This document shows positions 47,114-57,833 of a stretch of DNA of 64,000 nucleotides, in pieces. The notes beneath the pieces were generated by a model. The model was not told the DNA's origin, did no database searches, and saw nothing but the letters and a program-made list of their open reading frames with translations. Within the stretch, counting starts at the first letter, position 1. Each line of letters opens with the position of its first letter. The translations under genes and the position numbers were made by a program. The DNA lies in the NCBI GenBank assembly GCA_029688955.1, contig JARUKZ010000012.1:1-64000 (forward strand), written 5' to 3'. The DNA is from Chitinispirillales bacterium ANBcel5 (GTDB taxonomy: Bacteria > Fibrobacterota > Chitinivibrionia > Chitinivibrionales > Chitinispirillaceae).

Positions 47114-49627
47114 TCACGATACAACTATATTGACCAGTTTACCAGGCACAACAATGACTTTTTTGATAGTTTTTCCCTCAGTATGAGCCTTGACCTTTTC
47201 CTGAGAAAGTGCCATTTGCTCAAGTTCGTTGCGTGAAGTTTCCCTTGAGGCCTTAAAATTAGCCCTTAATTTCCCGTTAACCTGAACAACAACAGTCACC
47301 ACAGATTCTTTTACAAGCGATTCATCATACTGAGGCCATTGTGTATTAAGGATAAACCCTTTCTCTCCAAGCTTCTCCCATGCTTCATCCCCAAGGTGAG
47401 GTGCAAAAGGAGCGATAAGACGTGCTAATGTGCTCAGGTCCTCTTTTATCACACCGTTAGACATTAGCTCATTAACGTACTCCATAATAGCGGCAATAGC
47501 AGTATTAAACTTCATCGATTCTATATCGCTTGTTACCTTTTTGATCGTTTTATGCCTTGTTCTTCTATTTGGATCACCATCTACCAGAGGTTTAAATTCA
47601 TTAACAAGTCGCCAAATTCTTTTAATTAACCTGCTACACCCTTCAATAGCTCTTGGGTCCCAAGGTTTAGGCAATTCAAATTCACCCATAAACATTTCAT
47701 AAAGCCTTAATACATCAGCCCCATATTTGGCAATTACGTCATCAGGATTAACCCCGTTTAATTTAGATTTTGCCATCTTTTCTACTTCGGTACTGAGCTT
47801 TTCACCCGTCTCTTTTAACCGAGCATCATTACCGTCAAATTCTATATCGTCCAGTGAATGATATTTGCCGAAGGAATCACGGTAGGTAGATGCTAACACA
47901 GTACCCTGATGACGAAGTTTTTTAAACGGCTCCTTTGTGGTGACGTATCCAAGGTCATAAAGCACCTTATGCCAGAAGCGTGAATAGAGCAAATGCAACA
48001 CCGCATGCTCTGCACCACCTACATACAGATCAACATTCATCCACTTCTTCTCAATGTCTTTAGACCAGGGCTCTGAATCGTTTTGAGGATCGATATAGCG
48101 CAAATAGTACCAGCACGATCCTGCCCATTGAGGCATCGTATTGGTCTCTCTTTTTGCGCTTTCACCACAGGTTGGACATTCTGTATTAAGCCACTCTTCA
48201 ATATTTGCCAATGGTGATTCACCTGTACCACTGGGCTCATACTTGTCTACCTCCGGTAGTTTTACCGGCAGATCTTTTTCGGGTACTGGAACAACACCGC
48301 ATTTTTCACAGTGAATAACAGGAATCGGCTCCCCCCAGTACCTTTGACGTGAAAATATCCAGTCTCTTAACCGGTAACTGACTGCGGCTTTTCCTCTGCC
48401 GCTATTTTCAAGCTGAGAGGTTATTTTTTTCTTTGCCTCTTTAGTTGAAAGGCCATCAAGATCACCGGAATTTATGTTTACCCCTTCATCTATAAAAGCC
48501 TTGCCTTTTTCGATTTCTTTGTCCTCAAGCGGAGCTACCACCTGAATGATGGGTATATCATATTTTTGAGCAAACTCAAAGTCTCTCTCATCGTGAGCCG
48601 GAACAGCCATTATTGCTCCTGTGCCATAGCCTGCAAGTACATAATCTGCAATCCACACAGGAATTGGCTTTTTATTGACAGGATTAAGAGCGTATCCTCC
48701 GGTAAAAACTCCGCTTTTTTCTTTGGAAAGTTCGGTCCTTTCCAGATCACTCTTTTTTCTGGCACTCTGCTTGTACTCTTCAACAGCCCCCGCTTGTGCC
48801 TCAGTGGTAATTTTTTCTACCAACGGATGCTCTGGAGCCAGTACCATATATGTTGCTCCATACAGGGTATCAGGCCTGGTAGTAAAAACCTTGACTTGTT
48901 CTCCTTTGGCTTCACCTTCTGAAACAGTAAATATTACTTCAGCACCTTCGGAGCGACCGATCCAATTCCGTTGCATAGCAAGAGTTGAATCCGGCCAATC
49001 AACTTCATCGAGATCCTCAAGCAATCTATCGGCATATTCGGTAATTTTTAGAATCCACTGACGTAAATCTTTTCTCTCCACCTGTGATCCACAGCGTTCA
49101 CAGTTTCCACCGGTAACTTCTTCGTTTGCAAGCCCTGTCTTACATGAAGGACACCAGTTAATGGGCATGAACCCCTCATAAGCCAGACCTTTTTTATACA
49201 GCTGCAGAAATATCCACTGAGTCCATTTATAATACGAAGGATCTGTGGTATTTATCTCTCTATCCCAGTCGTATGCAAAACCGATAGAATCAATCTGCTT
49301 TCTAAAATTTGCAATAGCTTTTTCGGTAGTAACACTAGGGTGAATACCTGTTTTGATTGCAAAGTTTTCTGCCGGCAACCCAAAAGCATCCCATCCCATG
49401 GGATGCAGCACATTACACCCACACATCCTCTTATAACGGGTTATGATATCGGTAGCGGTGTAGCCCTCGCAATGGCCCACATGAAGACCTGAACCAGAGG
49501 GGTAGGGAAACATATCAAGAGCATAATATTTAGGCTTTTCGGGATCGTAAACAGTTTTATGCAATTTTGCATCACGCCATCGTTTTTGCCATTTAGGTTC
49601 TACTTCAGAAGCATTATAAGCACTCAC
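47114..49627 (-). CDS. leuS: Leucyl-tRNA synthetase
   Basis: 837 residues with a GTG start and a strong AGGAGG eight to nine bases upstream. Charges tRNA-Leu. The class I HIGH motif appears as HVGH in [12 protein letters not shown]. The KMSKS loop is [12 protein letters not shown]1 editing domain (about 220-415) with a [19 protein letters not shown] segment is intact, as is the zinc ribbon ([16 protein letters not shown]). Part of the run from the PfkB gene at 51539 to the sigma-54 regulator. Confidence 0.97.
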   Translation of the reverse strand: MSAYNASEVEPKWQKRWRDAKLHKTVYDPEKPKYYALDMFPYPSGSGLHVGHCEGYTATDIITRYKRMCGCNVLHPMGWDAFGLPAENFAIKTGIHPSVTTEKAIANFRKQIDSIGFAYDWDREINTTDPSYYKWTQWIFLQLYKKGLAYEGFMPINWCPSCKTGLANEEVTGGNCERCGSQVERKDLRQWILKITEYADRLLEDLDEVDWPDSTLAMQRNWIGRSEGAEVIFTVSEGEAKGEQVKVFTTRPDTLYGATYMVLAPEHPLVEKITTEAQAGAVEEYKQSARKKSDLERTELSKEKSGVFTGGYALNPVNKKPIPVWIADYVLAGYGTGAIMAVPAHDERDFEFAQKYDIPIIQVVAPLEDKEIEKGKAFIDEGVNINSGDLDGLSTKEAKKKITSQLENSGRGKAAVSYRLRDWIFSRQRYWGEPIPVIHCEKCGVVPVPEKDLPVKLPEVDKYEPSGTGESPLANIEEWLNTECPTCGESAKRETNTMPQWAGSCWYYLRYIDPQNDSEPWSKDIEKKWMNVDLYVGGAEHAVLHLLYSRFWHKVLYDLGYVTTKEPFKKLRHQGTVLASTYRDSFGKYHSLDDIEFDGNDARLKETGEKLSTEVEKMAKSKLNGVNPDDVIAKYGADVLRLYEMFMGEFELPKPWDPRAIEGCSRLIKRIWRLVNEFKPLVDGDPNRRTRHKTIKKVTSDIESMKFNTAIAAIMEYVNELMSNGVIKEDLSTLARLIAPFAPHLGDEAWEKLGEKGFILNTQWPQYDESLVKESVVTVVVQVNGKLRANFKASRETSRNELEQMALSQEKVKAHTEGKTIKKVIVVPGKLVNIVVS

Positions 49628-49657
49628 GGGTAATTCCTCCTGAGACTTTTATTTCAG

Positions 49658-50596
49658 TCAATCGAGATTATCTTTAAAATACTTTATCGTTTTCCGGAGC
49701 CCCTGCTCCAGCTTAATTTCAGGTTGCCAGTCCAGCTTTTCTTTTGCAAGAGTGATATCGGGACGCCGTTGGCGTGGATCATCGGAAGGGAGTGGTTTAT
49801 AGATAACCATTGAAGAACTTCCAACCAATTCAATCACCTTTTCGGCAAGCTCTTTAATAGTAAACTCACCCGGATTCCCTACATTTACCGGCCCGTTGAA
49901 GCCATCTTTGTTCATAAGTCGAATCATCCCTTCAATAAGGTCATCGACATAGCAAAAGGAGCGTGTTTGTGAACCATCGCCATAAACGGTTATATCGTTG
50001 TTTTTAAGTGCCTGAACGATGAAATTAGATACTACCCTACCATCATCAGGATGCATTCTGGGCCCATAGGTATTGAAAATACGCATTATTCTTATATCAA
50101 CATCATTCATTCTATGATAGTCAAAAAAGAGGGTTTCAGCAACTCTTTTTCCCTCATCATAACATGACCGAAACCCTATAGGGTTCACATTACCCCAGTA
50201 GGTTTCCTGTTGAGGATGTTGTGTGGGGTCACCGTAGATCTCGCTGGTTGATGCCTGTAACACTCTTGCTTTTACCCTTTTGGCAAGTCCAAGGACATTT
50301 ATTGCACCCATTACAGATGTTTTGATTGTTTTTACGGCATTGTGCTGATAATGCACAGGTGAGGCGGGGCAAGCCAAATTGTACACCTGATCTACTTCGA
50401 CGAAAATGGGAAACGTTATATCGTGTCGCATCAATTCAAAGTTATGGAAATCCATAAGGTGTTCGACATTTTTCTTTCTGCCGGTGAAATAATTATCAAG
50501 ACAGATCACATCATGCCCACCTCTTACCAGTCTTTCACAAAGGTGGGAACCAAGAAATCCTGCTCCTCCGGTTACCAGAATTCTTTTCGATTTCAT
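49658..50596 (-). CDS. uxs: UDP-glucuronate decarboxylase-like (UDP-xylose synthase)
   Basis: 312 residues of the extended SDR family. It should convert UDP-glucuronate to UDP-xylose with bound NAD. The NAD loop is [11 protein letters not shown], the catalytic site has TSEIYG and YDEGKR (Tyr-x3-Lys), and ARG substrate-binding features follow in [15 protein letters not shown] and RSFCYVDDL. The sequence from [15 protein letters not shown] on is closer to UXS than to GalE or RmlB. GAGGATC precedes the ATG. 13 bases after the PfkB gene. Confidence 0.88.
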   Translation of the reverse strand: MKSKRILVTGGAGFLGSHLCERLVRGGHDVICLDNYFTGRKKNVEHLMDFHNFELMRHDITFPIFVEVDQVYNLACPASPVHYQHNAVKTIKTSVMGAINVLGLAKRVKARVLQASTSEIYGDPTQHPQQETYWGNVNPIGFRSCYDEGKRVAETLFFDYHRMNDVDIRIMRIFNTYGPRMHPDDGRVVSNFIVQALKNNDITVYGDGSQTRSFCYVDDLIEGMIRLMNKDGFNGPVNVGNPGEFTIKELAEKVIELVGSSSMVIYKPLPSDDPRQRRPDITLAKEKLDWQPEIKLEQGLRKTIKYFKDNLD

Positions 50597-50609
50597 TTTG
50601 ATCCTCGTT

Positions 50610-51539
50610 TTAAACTGCGTTTATTTCAACATCCTCCATTAATTGCCATACTTCATCTCTTGTGACAACTCCCGGCCCCTGGTGCATAGCTTTGGATGCT
50701 CCGCAGGCCACAGCCATACGGCAGGTATCAGCAAAAGAGAACTTCCGTTTTTGCGCAACAAGCATCCCCGCCACCATAGCATCACCACAGCCCACAGTAT
50801 CAACCGCTTTAACCTTTGGTGGTGAACAAAGCAGGCAATCATTTTCATGAAGCGCAATCATACCATCAGAACCTAAGGAAATAAACACATACGATATTCC
50901 CATATCGATAAACCGTTTTCCTTTGAGCGCAATATGGTGCACCCCTTTTATCGGCTCTTCAAAATACTCTTCTAATTCTGAGATATTTGGTTTGATAATA
51001 AATGGTTTGGACCTCAGTCCAAATTTAAGTGCATTACTACGTGTGTCCAGTAGAGACTGAACCCCTCTTTGATTACAGACATCTATAACCCTCTTATACA
51101 CATCGCATTCAAAGCCAGAAGGTATACTTCCCGAAAAAGACCACCAGTCACCCTGTTTAATTTGCCCTGTTATAAAAGAGAGAAACTCTTCCTGTATTCT
51201 TACTGGTATTTTTTGTGCAGCGCTGTTGAGATGGGTTACACATGAGTTTTTCTCTTCAAGAATCGTCACATTTACTCTGGCGTTTCCCGGGATTTCAAAA
51301 AAAAGCGGCTCTACTTCTAAGCCACAAAGGAATGATGAAAATTTTCTGCTGTCATTTTCTGGAATAAGAGCAGCTACACTCACCGCTTCTCCCAGTGTTT
51401 TTACCACTCTTGCTACATTGATCCCTTTTCCTGATGGAAAAGAGTTGGAGTGCAAATCAAGCAACGTATTGCCGGGCTCAAACTTTTCTACATTAAAGCA
51501 CACATCAAGCGCGGGATTAAACAATGCACATACTATCAA
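50610..51539 (-). CDS. 1-phosphofructokinase/tagatose-6-phosphate kinase-like (PfkB family)
   Basis: 309 residues from a TTG at 51539 with GGAAGG six bases upstream; the nearby ATG is out of frame. The LacC/FruK subgroup pattern is clear: NPALDVCF at the N terminus, [33 protein letters not shown] and the catalytic [12 protein letters not shown]. It phosphorylates a sugar phosphate; which one is not decided by the sequence. No PTS genes are near. First gene of the six-gene run. Confidence 0.85.
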   Translation of the reverse strand: MIVCALFNPALDVCFNVEKFEPGNTLLDLHSNSFPSGKGINVARVVKTLGEAVSVAALIPENDSRKFSSFLCGLEVEPLFFEIPGNARVNVTILEEKNSCVTHLNSAAQKIPVRIQEEFLSFITGQIKQGDWWSFSGSIPSGFECDVYKRVIDVCNQRGVQSLLDTRSNALKFGLRSKPFIIKPNISELEEYFEEPIKGVHHIALKGKRFIDMGISYVFISLGSDGMIALHENDCLLCSPPKVKAVDTVGCGDAMVAGMLVAQKRKFSFADTCRMAVACGASKAMHQGPGVVTRDEVWQLMEDVEINAV

Positions 51540-51807
51540 ATAGCACCTTCCAGGCTAAGCAGTGTATACAAGATCCTCATTGCTCTAATCATTATTGCAG
51601 TTAGAATAGCTGCGGCAATGAACTGTGCGATTCTAATTAAACGAAGCAGGAATTTAGTACGCTTCATACATCATTTTCGAGTACAACCAGATAACAGACA
51701 TAGAGTCGTTACACAATCGCAGTTTAAACTAGATTACAACAGGTGGCAGGTAAGTGGAAGTTACATTTTAGTTATAAATAGGGCTATTCCACACTGCACT
51801 TACTCCA

Positions 51808-51832
51808 GTTCTGAACTAGTAGTATTCAGAAC
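51808..51832. repeat. 8-bp inverted repeat, possible operator
   Basis: GTTCTGAA and TTCAGAAC are perfect complements around a 9-base spacer. No T-run follows. Lies about 270 bases upstream of the PfkB/uxs/leuS run; could be a regulator site. Confidence 0.4.
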
Positions 51833-51897
51833 AAAGATGAAAATACAATGGGAAAGGAGCTTTTGCACCTAAAAAACGCAGAAACAGCCATTTAAAT

Positions 51898-51917
51898 TCC
51901 CGTCCCGGCAGACGGGA
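51898..51917 (-). terminator. GC-rich hairpin after the anti-sigma gene, weak terminator
   Basis: TCCCGTC and GACGGGA enclose a 6-base loop. On the minus strand it comes 20 bases after the anti-sigma stop but is followed by ATTTAAATGG rather than a clean T-run, so termination is only probable. Confidence 0.4.
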
Positions 51918-51936
51918 GTAGAAAAAGAGTTTAGCT

Positions 51937-52500
51937 TTAGTCTTTAAGATCTACAGGCACAACTCCCTGAGTATTTAAATCGCCCCTGGTTCTTGAAAAA
52001 TTCACATTTGTGTCTTTGTTAAGAGAGTCAAAAAGAGCACCACTGTCATTTTCGGAGAAAACCACAGAAGTGGCACTCTCAGCTGACTGAGTAACCGCAT
52101 TAGAGTCCTTTGTTTCTTCATCCCCAACCAGTTGCGCTCTCATGGCTTGCGCCTGATCGTGATTGAGCTTGATATACCCTACCGTTGCAAACCCTATCAT
52201 GAGCAGCAGCATCGAAACCGCAGCCTTTTTCATAAATACAGGGAAGAATCCTACATTGGTGTATTGTTTTTTAGCACTGCTACAAACTCTTAAGATTTCC
52301 TCTGAGACCGCTTGCGATGGAGACTCACCAAGGGTATCGAGGGTGTAGAACATTTTTTGTTCTTTTCTGTAGGTAGCCAACTCATCTCTACACTCCTGAC
52401 ACCCCTCTAAATGAGCTTCATACTCTTTGGTTTCTTGCTCGTTCAGTTCACCTGAACTGTACAACAAACCAGAACATTCCCATTTACTGCACACCATCAA
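51937..52500 (-). CDS. Anti-sigma factor with zinc-finger (ZAS) domain
   Basis: 187 residues. The cytoplasmic N-terminal domain has the zinc anti-sigma signature H30-x3-C34-x2-C37 (HLEGCQEC), with further cysteines at 4 and 9. A single transmembrane helix at about 91-110 leaves an 80-residue periplasmic tail. It should hold the adjacent ECF sigma factor until a signal releases it. The start overlaps the sigma gene by 17 bases, so the two are made in step. Confidence 0.88.
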   Translation of the reverse strand: MMVCSKWECSGLLYSSGELNEQETKEYEAHLEGCQECRDELATYRKEQKMFYTLDTLGESPSQAVSEEILRVCSSAKKQYTNVGFFPVFMKKAAVSMLLLMIGFATVGYIKLNHDQAQAMRAQLVGDEETKDSNAVTQSAESATSVVFSENDSGALFDSLNKDTNVNFSRTRGDLNTQGVVPVDLKD

Positions 52501-53050
52501 TCCCCCTTTTTTTCAACTCTTTTCTGATATTTTTCAGTGCCAGACGCATTCGTCCCAGCGCTGTATTAATTGGACAGTCCATAATTTTTGCAATCTCCTT
52601 AAATGGTACTCCACCCATTTCTCTGAGCAAAAACACCTCTCGTTGGAGAGGATCGAGTTTCTCCACCGCCTCGTTTATCAAATCCCGCAAGCTTTGATTT
52701 GATAACTGCTGGTCTGGAGCATCAAGCTTGCTTCCTACCGAACCATCAGTATCCTGCTTATGCTCTGTTTCGACCTTTGCATGCCTGAAAAAGTCGATCG
52801 TCCTCTTATGAGCTATCCCAAAAAGCCAGCTCAAAAAACTACGTGAGCGATCAAATTGTTCGGCATTTCTTAAAGCCGCAAAAAAGGTTTCCTGAAGAAG
52901 ATCCTCTGCGATCTCCCGGTCTCCGGTCATACGGAGCAAAAATCCGAAAACCCTATTCTTATACTTGTCATAGAGCTGTGAGAAACCCTGTGAGTTTCCA
53001 CTAAGCCAAAGGTCAAACAGGTGCTGATCGTCATTTGTTTGTTGATGCAT
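52484..53050 (-). CDS. ECF (sigma-70 family) RNA polymerase sigma factor
   Basis: 188 residues. Region 2 (about 20-90) shows YDKYKNRVFGFLLRMTGD, AEDLLQETF and FLSWLFGIAHKRTIDFFR; region 4 (about 130-185) has LDPLQREVFLLREMGGVPFKEIA and a helix-turn-helix MDCPINTALGRMRLALKNI. Typical length of an ECF sigma. Followed by and overlapping its presumed anti-sigma gene. A 213-base region upstream, after the TPR gene terminator, must hold its own promoter. Confidence 0.93.
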   Translation of the reverse strand: MHQQTNDDQHLFDLWLSGNSQGFSQLYDKYKNRVFGFLLRMTGDREIAEDLLQETFFAALRNAEQFDRSRSFLSWLFGIAHKRTIDFFRHAKVETEHKQDTDGSVGSKLDAPDQQLSNQSLRDLINEAVEKLDPLQREVFLLREMGGVPFKEIAKIMDCPINTALGRMRLALKNIRKELKKRGIDGVQ

Positions 53051-53196
53051 AAGTAGTACGCGTTCCTGAATCCAAATATTGTTTGTGAGTTGAACAATTT
53101 CTATTCATAATTTTTTTACCGCATCTCAAAACTACTCTTACCTACTTAAAATAAGTCCCTATTAAATTTATATGCAATTATCAGACCGAAGAATAA

Positions 53197-53231
53197 CAAA
53201 AAAAAGGGAGATGAACTGCTATTCACCTCCC
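53197..53231 (-). terminator. Intrinsic terminator of the TPR gene
   Basis: On the minus strand GGGAGGTGAA pairs with TTCATCTCCC (one mismatch) around a 6-base loop and is followed by eight T or more. It lies about 30 bases after the TPR stop and separates that gene from the sigma/anti-sigma genes. Confidence 0.82.
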
Positions 53232-53263
53232 CAACCTTTTTTACCGTCTTGCCTTTTTTTACG

Positions 53264-56200
53264 CTATTTCCCTGCTTTTCTTAACTCCTCAAGCACCTCA
53301 GGATCATCCGGATCAAGCTCCCGTGCTTCTTGGAGCAGTTGCAGATAAAGCTCTTCGTTTCGTCTCACCTTAGCCAATCGGGCAAGTCCCACCTTAGCAA
53401 CAGCAAACTGCGGATCTGCGCGCAAAGCACGATTATAAAACGTCTCAGCCCAGGTAAACCTGCTCATCTCAATGTATGTCTCAGCTCTTTCATAGAGGGC
53501 GCGTGGATGGCTACGATCTATGAATTCTATCTCCTCATAGGTCTCAAGTGCCTGTTCGAAGTTTTCCTGCTTGCGCTGGACTCTCGCCAACAGCAGCAGA
53601 GCATCGATATTTTCAGGATCGGTGGCAAGGATATCTAACAACGCATCCTCAGCATCACTAAAGTTCTCCTGTGAGATAAGGGCCTGAGCATACATGAGAA
53701 GGAAACGATTATCATGCTGCAACTCCACCAGTTCTTCAATTTCGGCCTGTGCCTTTTCGGTCTGTCCTGTTTTTTCATAGAGCTGAAACAGCTGATAGCG
53801 AATATCCGGGTCATCACTTCGCACCACTTTTGCTTTCTCAAGAAGCTCAATAGCTTTTTCTACTCTCTCAGTAGAAATGTAGCCTCTTGCAAGCATTGCC
53901 ATAACATCAGGATCATTGGGCTCTAAAGTATTTGCGATTTCCAGATTAATAAGCGCCTCGTTTACTTCACCCTTTCGCATAAGGAGAATACCAATTCTTT
54001 TGTTGGCCTCCAGATGCTGGGGATCTGCTTGAACATAATTTTGATACGCCTCAAGCTCCTGATCCTCATTACCCAAATTACCATGTACCTGGGCCATTTC
54101 AAGCCAAACCTCAGGCAACGAATCGGCAAACTCGGTACTTTGCTCCAGCAGCGCAACTGCCCTCTCCTGGTTTTCTTCATCTTCAGCATACAACAGCCCC
54201 AACCTCAACACATTGCGAAAATCCTGAGGATAGGATTTGATATTATTTTCGTAAATAGTTATGGCTTTGGAGATGTCGATTTCTTCATGAAGATTGGCTG
54301 TTTTATATGCAGCATCGGCATCTTCTGTACCCGGAACAGAGATATAATCCAGGTATGCTTTAGCAGCATTTTCCATATCTTCATCATTTTCATAGGATTG
54401 AGCCAACATCATCAACATTCGCCTCAGTGTTGGTACCCTCAGTCGTCTGTCTCTGAATTCTTTAATGGTCTGGGCAGCCTGGCTATACCTTCCTGATTTA
54501 AAACATGCCTCAGCATACATAATCAGCAACTCTATATCATTTGATACCTTTGTTACCGGTTCAAGATATTTGGCTGCATCCTCAAATTCTTCATTTTCAA
54601 AGGAAGCTTCTCCCACTGTCTTGGCCAGTTCAACGTCATCTGGATTTCTATCCAAATAGCGTCTGAACGCTCTTAATGCTTCCGCTTCTCTACCCTGTCC
54701 CTGATACAGCTCACCCAATTCTTTGTATTCTTCAACAGCTTCGGAATTCATCATTACCGTTTGTTCGTAGGTAATGATCGCTCCGTTTACATCACCACTT
54801 GCAGCCTGACTTCTTGCCAGTGCTGAAAGTGCATCAGTGTTTGTAGGGTCGAGCTGAAGAGCATCCTGATACATGTCGATTGCTTCCTCATGATTTCCCC
54901 GTCGCTGGTAAATCATCCCCAGGGTAGTATATGTGGAAAAGTCGGCATCTCCAGATTCTATTACACCAGTTAAAGCGGTTATAACCTCGCCCTCTTCTCC
55001 TTTGGCTATGACTATTTCAGCATACCTTTGATAAAACCCTTTGATATCGGGGTCGATTTCGATAGCAGCTCTGTAAGCTACAAGCGCACCGTCCAATTGA
55101 TCCATTTCATACAGAGCATCCCCCAAATCACGCTGAGCCACAGCATCCTGTGGATTAAGCTCAAGATAGGTCCTCAATGCATCTACTGAAGCCTGTTTCT
55201 CTCCTTTTTGCTGATGAAGATGAAATAAACGGCGGAACACTTCCGCATCTTCAGGAGTAAGTTCTGCAAGATCTAAATACATCGACAGCGCTGTTTCGGT
55301 ATCGTTGTTTTCATCGGCATAACGAGCAAGTCTCAGACGGCTTTCAGAATTACCCTGATCCAACTCAACAATTTTCTTATCTGTCTCTGCAAGCTCATCT
55401 GCAGAATCGGTGTTGTAATAACACGTTGCCAGGTTAACAAGAAATTCCATATTCCGGGGTTCTTTTTCTACCAGTGCCTCAAAATGACCTTGGGCATTTT
55501 GAAAGTCTGACTCTGTAAGCAGCACATCAGCAAGAATTTTTCTCGCTTCCCATCTATTTTCATCGAGTTCAAGTGCCCTGGTAGCTGCCGATTTTGCTTT
55601 TTGAAGATTTTCGGTATTATAAGCAGCGATTGCAATACCTTCTGAAGCGGCAGCACTGTTTTCAAGGTTATTACTTGTTTCAAAGTGCTCAAGTGCCTCT
55701 TCATACCTTTGAGCATCAAGATTATACTGGCCCAAGGAGAGGAATACGCTCGGATCGTTGGGGCTAAGGGCCATCATCGCTTCAAGTGTTTCTTTGGCCT
55801 TCTGATCCATATTGTTGTTTTCATAAAGATCAGCCAGACGAGCGTATCCTTCAACATCATTGGGATTCAGAGCGATCGCTCTTTCCAGGTGTTTAATCGC
55901 TTCTGTGCTGTTTTGCTGTCCCTCATGGGCATCAGCCAGGAGAAAATAGACATCGGAAACGATTTCACCATTTTCATCTGCGTTCCTGATGAACTCAAGA
56001 TGTGGCAGCGCATCACCAAAATCCTTATTTTTTAGATGATTACGTGCAACCTTTTCCCGTGAAAAAAGTGCTTCTTTCTCTGTACTTTCACCAAAACTGC
56101 TCACAGCATTACTGAAAGCGTTAATGGCACCCTGTTGATCATTAATCTGCTCTTTGGATATCGCTTTCATGTAATAATCCATAGACTCCATCATGTCTTG

Positions 56201-56956
56201 CTGCACATTATCAAAGCCTCTTGCTGCCTCGCTGTAATTCTCAAGACCAAAATTGGCTCGTGCAATAAGCAAAGACGCTTCCGAAACATTGGTCTCTTTT
56301 TCTACTGCAGCATTGAGATAGGCAAGAGCGCTGTCAGCTACGCCTATTTCAACATAAGCCAAACCGATGCTATAAAGTATCTGCCCCTCTTCTTTTTCCA
56401 TCAAAGCACGTTTAAGCAGAGGTATTGCCCTGTGGTATTCACCTTCATTGATGTAGATATTTCCAAGCTCACGGTTAGCAATGATGTTAGCAGAATCGGT
56501 TTCTATTACCTTCTCGAGTGCCTTTTTTGCATCAGAGGAGCGATCCAGATCGATACATGCACGAGCGTATTCCCAACTGGCTTCAGCAGTGAAATCCTGC
56601 TCAAGAGCCCTGTTTGCGAAAGTCATGGCATTTTGGGACTGGCCAAGCGAGTTATAGATTTTTGCAGCACCCAAAAGTGACTGGTAATGGTTAGCATCCA
56701 TTCGGGAAGATACAAGGTAAGCAGCCAAAGCCTTTTCTATCATACCAAGTTTTTCATTAGCCTGAGCAATCTTTACCCATACCTCAGGGGTCCTCTGAGC
56801 AGGCGGAATCTGTTCATCTGCATAGTCCAGTGCTTCTCTGTAGTTTTCAGCATCCATTAAGTTCTGAAGCGTTTCATCCGCTGAGAGCCCAAATGGAACG
56901 GCAAGCAAAAGAAAAAATATCAGAGCCTTCTGTGCAATGGTCCTCTGTTTCGACAT
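53264..56956 (-). CDS. Large exported TPR-repeat protein
   Basis: 1230 residues from the ATG at 56956, which has GAGGAGG six bases upstream; a longer frame to 57097 lacks such a site and would hide the signal peptide. Residues 1-22 are a signal peptide (ALIFFLLLAVPFGLSA, then DE). The rest is almost entirely 34-residue tetratricopeptide repeats, recognisable by the recurring A-x-x-x-x-x-A-L-x-L-D-P-x-N pattern (for example ALQLDPTNTDALSALARS). I estimate around 30 repeats. Highly acidic. Such proteins act as periplasmic or outer-membrane scaffolds; no partner domain is fused. Single gene with its own terminator. Confidence 0.9.
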   Translation of the reverse strand: MSKQRTIAQKALIFFLLLAVPFGLSADETLQNLMDAENYREALDYADEQIPPAQRTPEVWVKIAQANEKLGMIEKALAAYLVSSRMDANHYQSLLGAAKIYNSLGQSQNAMTFANRALEQDFTAEASWEYARACIDLDRSSDAKKALEKVIETDSANIIANRELGNIYINEGEYHRAIPLLKRALMEKEEGQILYSIGLAYVEIGVADSALAYLNAAVEKETNVSEASLLIARANFGLENYSEAARGFDNVQQDMMESMDYYMKAISKEQINDQQGAINAFSNAVSSFGESTEKEALFSREKVARNHLKNKDFGDALPHLEFIRNADENGEIVSDVYFLLADAHEGQQNSTEAIKHLERAIALNPNDVEGYARLADLYENNNMDQKAKETLEAMMALSPNDPSVFLSLGQYNLDAQRYEEALEHFETSNNLENSAAASEGIAIAAYNTENLQKAKSAATRALELDENRWEARKILADVLLTESDFQNAQGHFEALVEKEPRNMEFLVNLATCYYNTDSADELAETDKKIVELDQGNSESRLRLARYADENNDTETALSMYLDLAELTPEDAEVFRRLFHLHQQKGEKQASVDALRTYLELNPQDAVAQRDLGDALYEMDQLDGALVAYRAAIEIDPDIKGFYQRYAEIVIAKGEEGEVITALTGVIESGDADFSTYTTLGMIYQRRGNHEEAIDMYQDALQLDPTNTDALSALARSQAASGDVNGAIITYEQTVMMNSEAVEEYKELGELYQGQGREAEALRAFRRYLDRNPDDVELAKTVGEASFENEEFEDAAKYLEPVTKVSNDIELLIMYAEACFKSGRYSQAAQTIKEFRDRRLRVPTLRRMLMMLAQSYENDEDMENAAKAYLDYISVPGTEDADAAYKTANLHEEIDISKAITIYENNIKSYPQDFRNVLRLGLLYAEDEENQERAVALLEQSTEFADSLPEVWLEMAQVHGNLGNEDQELEAYQNYVQADPQHLEANKRIGILLMRKGEVNEALINLEIANTLEPNDPDVMAMLARGYISTERVEKAIELLEKAKVVRSDDPDIRYQLFQLYEKTGQTEKAQAEIEELVELQHDNRFLLMYAQALISQENFSDAEDALLDILATDPENIDALLLLARVQRKQENFEQALETYEEIEFIDRSHPRALYERAETYIEMSRFTWAETFYNRALRADPQFAVAKVGLARLAKVRRNEELYLQLLQEARELDPDDPEVLEELRKAGK

Positions 56957-57187
56957 CCTAAACCTCCTCAGCGTATGCATACCCGCTGATATCAAGTTAA
57001 AGCAATAAATTATTATCGTTATTAAGCATTTAAAGAATGGACTTGTCTTACTAAAATGATTATTTGTCCCGTAATCCTGCAAGTTATCCAGGATCAATGT
57101 AGTAAATAATTCGGCATTTTAAGAAAGCTCAAAAGCCTCTTTGCTACAATTATTATATCCGCTCATGAAATTTTTAAACAGTTATCA
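56957..57187. promoter_or_regulatory. Upstream region of the TPR gene
   Basis: 231 bases between the amidase end and the TPR start, both leftward. AT-rich; carries GAGGAGG for the TPR gene. No clear hairpin after the amidase gene. Promoter presumed but not identified. Confidence 0.35.
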
Positions 57188-57787
57188 TTATTTTTTAGCG
57201 TTTAAAGCCTCTTTAAACCATTCCCATCGAAACAGTGGCCCGGGATCGGTCTTTGGTATCGCTCTTATTCCAAGCCTAACCGCCCTTTCTCCGGCTATGT
57301 CATCATGGCCAACATAATTAAAACCCCTGCAATACCTCTTTTGCATATCACCACACAAATTTATTAGAGAAATATACTGCTTTTCAGTAAAACCAGAGTG
57401 ATGAGTTGCTACAAATTCTATACCTATCGAAAATTCATTGACCCCTTTGCGGCAATCGGGAGGGGGCATAATGCTTGCTCCGCTATGCCAGGCTTTCTTC
57501 TCCTCCGGGACGAGTCTTACGATCTGACCATCTCTGCATATTAGATAATGACTACTTACCCCATAATCGCAAAAGATCTTCACTATCTGCTCAAAATTAT
57601 ACTTACCGGACTCAGTTCTTTCAACCGCACTTATATAATGGAATACCACGGTATCGATTATGTCGCCCGTTCGATCTTCCCAAAGATGCTGCTTTTCTGA
57701 ATCCTCAATCCTCTTTCCAATGGTTTTCCCATCAGCGAGAAAATCATTACGTCTATTTAACAGGCAATCGACAATTTTCACCAGCAT
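57188..57787 (-). CDS. N-acetylmuramoyl-L-alanine amidase (Amidase_2, AmpD-like)
   Basis: About 199 residues; start uncertain among TTG 57793, ATG 57787 and GTG 57781, the last having the best-spaced GAGG. The zinc site of the family is visible: His in VVFHYIS, His in VGHDDIAG and Asp in KTDPGPLF, with a Tyr/Glu segment IGIEFVATH. It cleaves the amide between MurNAc and the peptide. No signal peptide, so probably cytoplasmic muropeptide recycling. Divergent from the SDR gene by about 45 bases. Confidence 0.88.
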   Translation of the reverse strand: MLVKIVDCLLNRRNDFLADGKTIGKRIEDSEKQHLWEDRTGDIIDTVVFHYISAVERTESGKYNFEQIVKIFCDYGVSSHYLICRDGQIVRLVPEEKKAWHSGASIMPPPDCRKGVNEFSIGIEFVATHHSGFTEKQYISLINLCGDMQKRYCRGFNYVGHDDIAGERAVRLGIRAIPKTDPGPLFRWEWFKEALNAKK

Positions 57788-57833
57788 CCTCAAAAAAGTT
57801 GAAAGAGTTAAAACAATTAGCTAATTTCATGGA

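Larger units (their letters stand above)
51540..51936. other. Intergenic region with inverted repeats
   Basis: 397 bases between the PfkB gene start and the anti-sigma gene end; both point left, so this region must contain the promoter of the six-gene run and the end of the sigma operon. It holds a perfect 8-bp inverted repeat (51808-51832) and a 7-bp hairpin (51898-51917). A plus-strand frame across the region looks spurious. Confidence 0.5.

Noticed and set aside
51450-51872. Plus-strand frame of 140 residues across the region upstream of the PfkB gene
   Set aside because: Starts antisense inside the PfkB gene, no ribosome site, and the apparent hydrophobic stretch is not followed by a recognisable domain.
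53635-53926. Frames antisense to the TPR gene
   Set aside because: They arise from the repetitive codon pattern of the TPRs and have no start signals.
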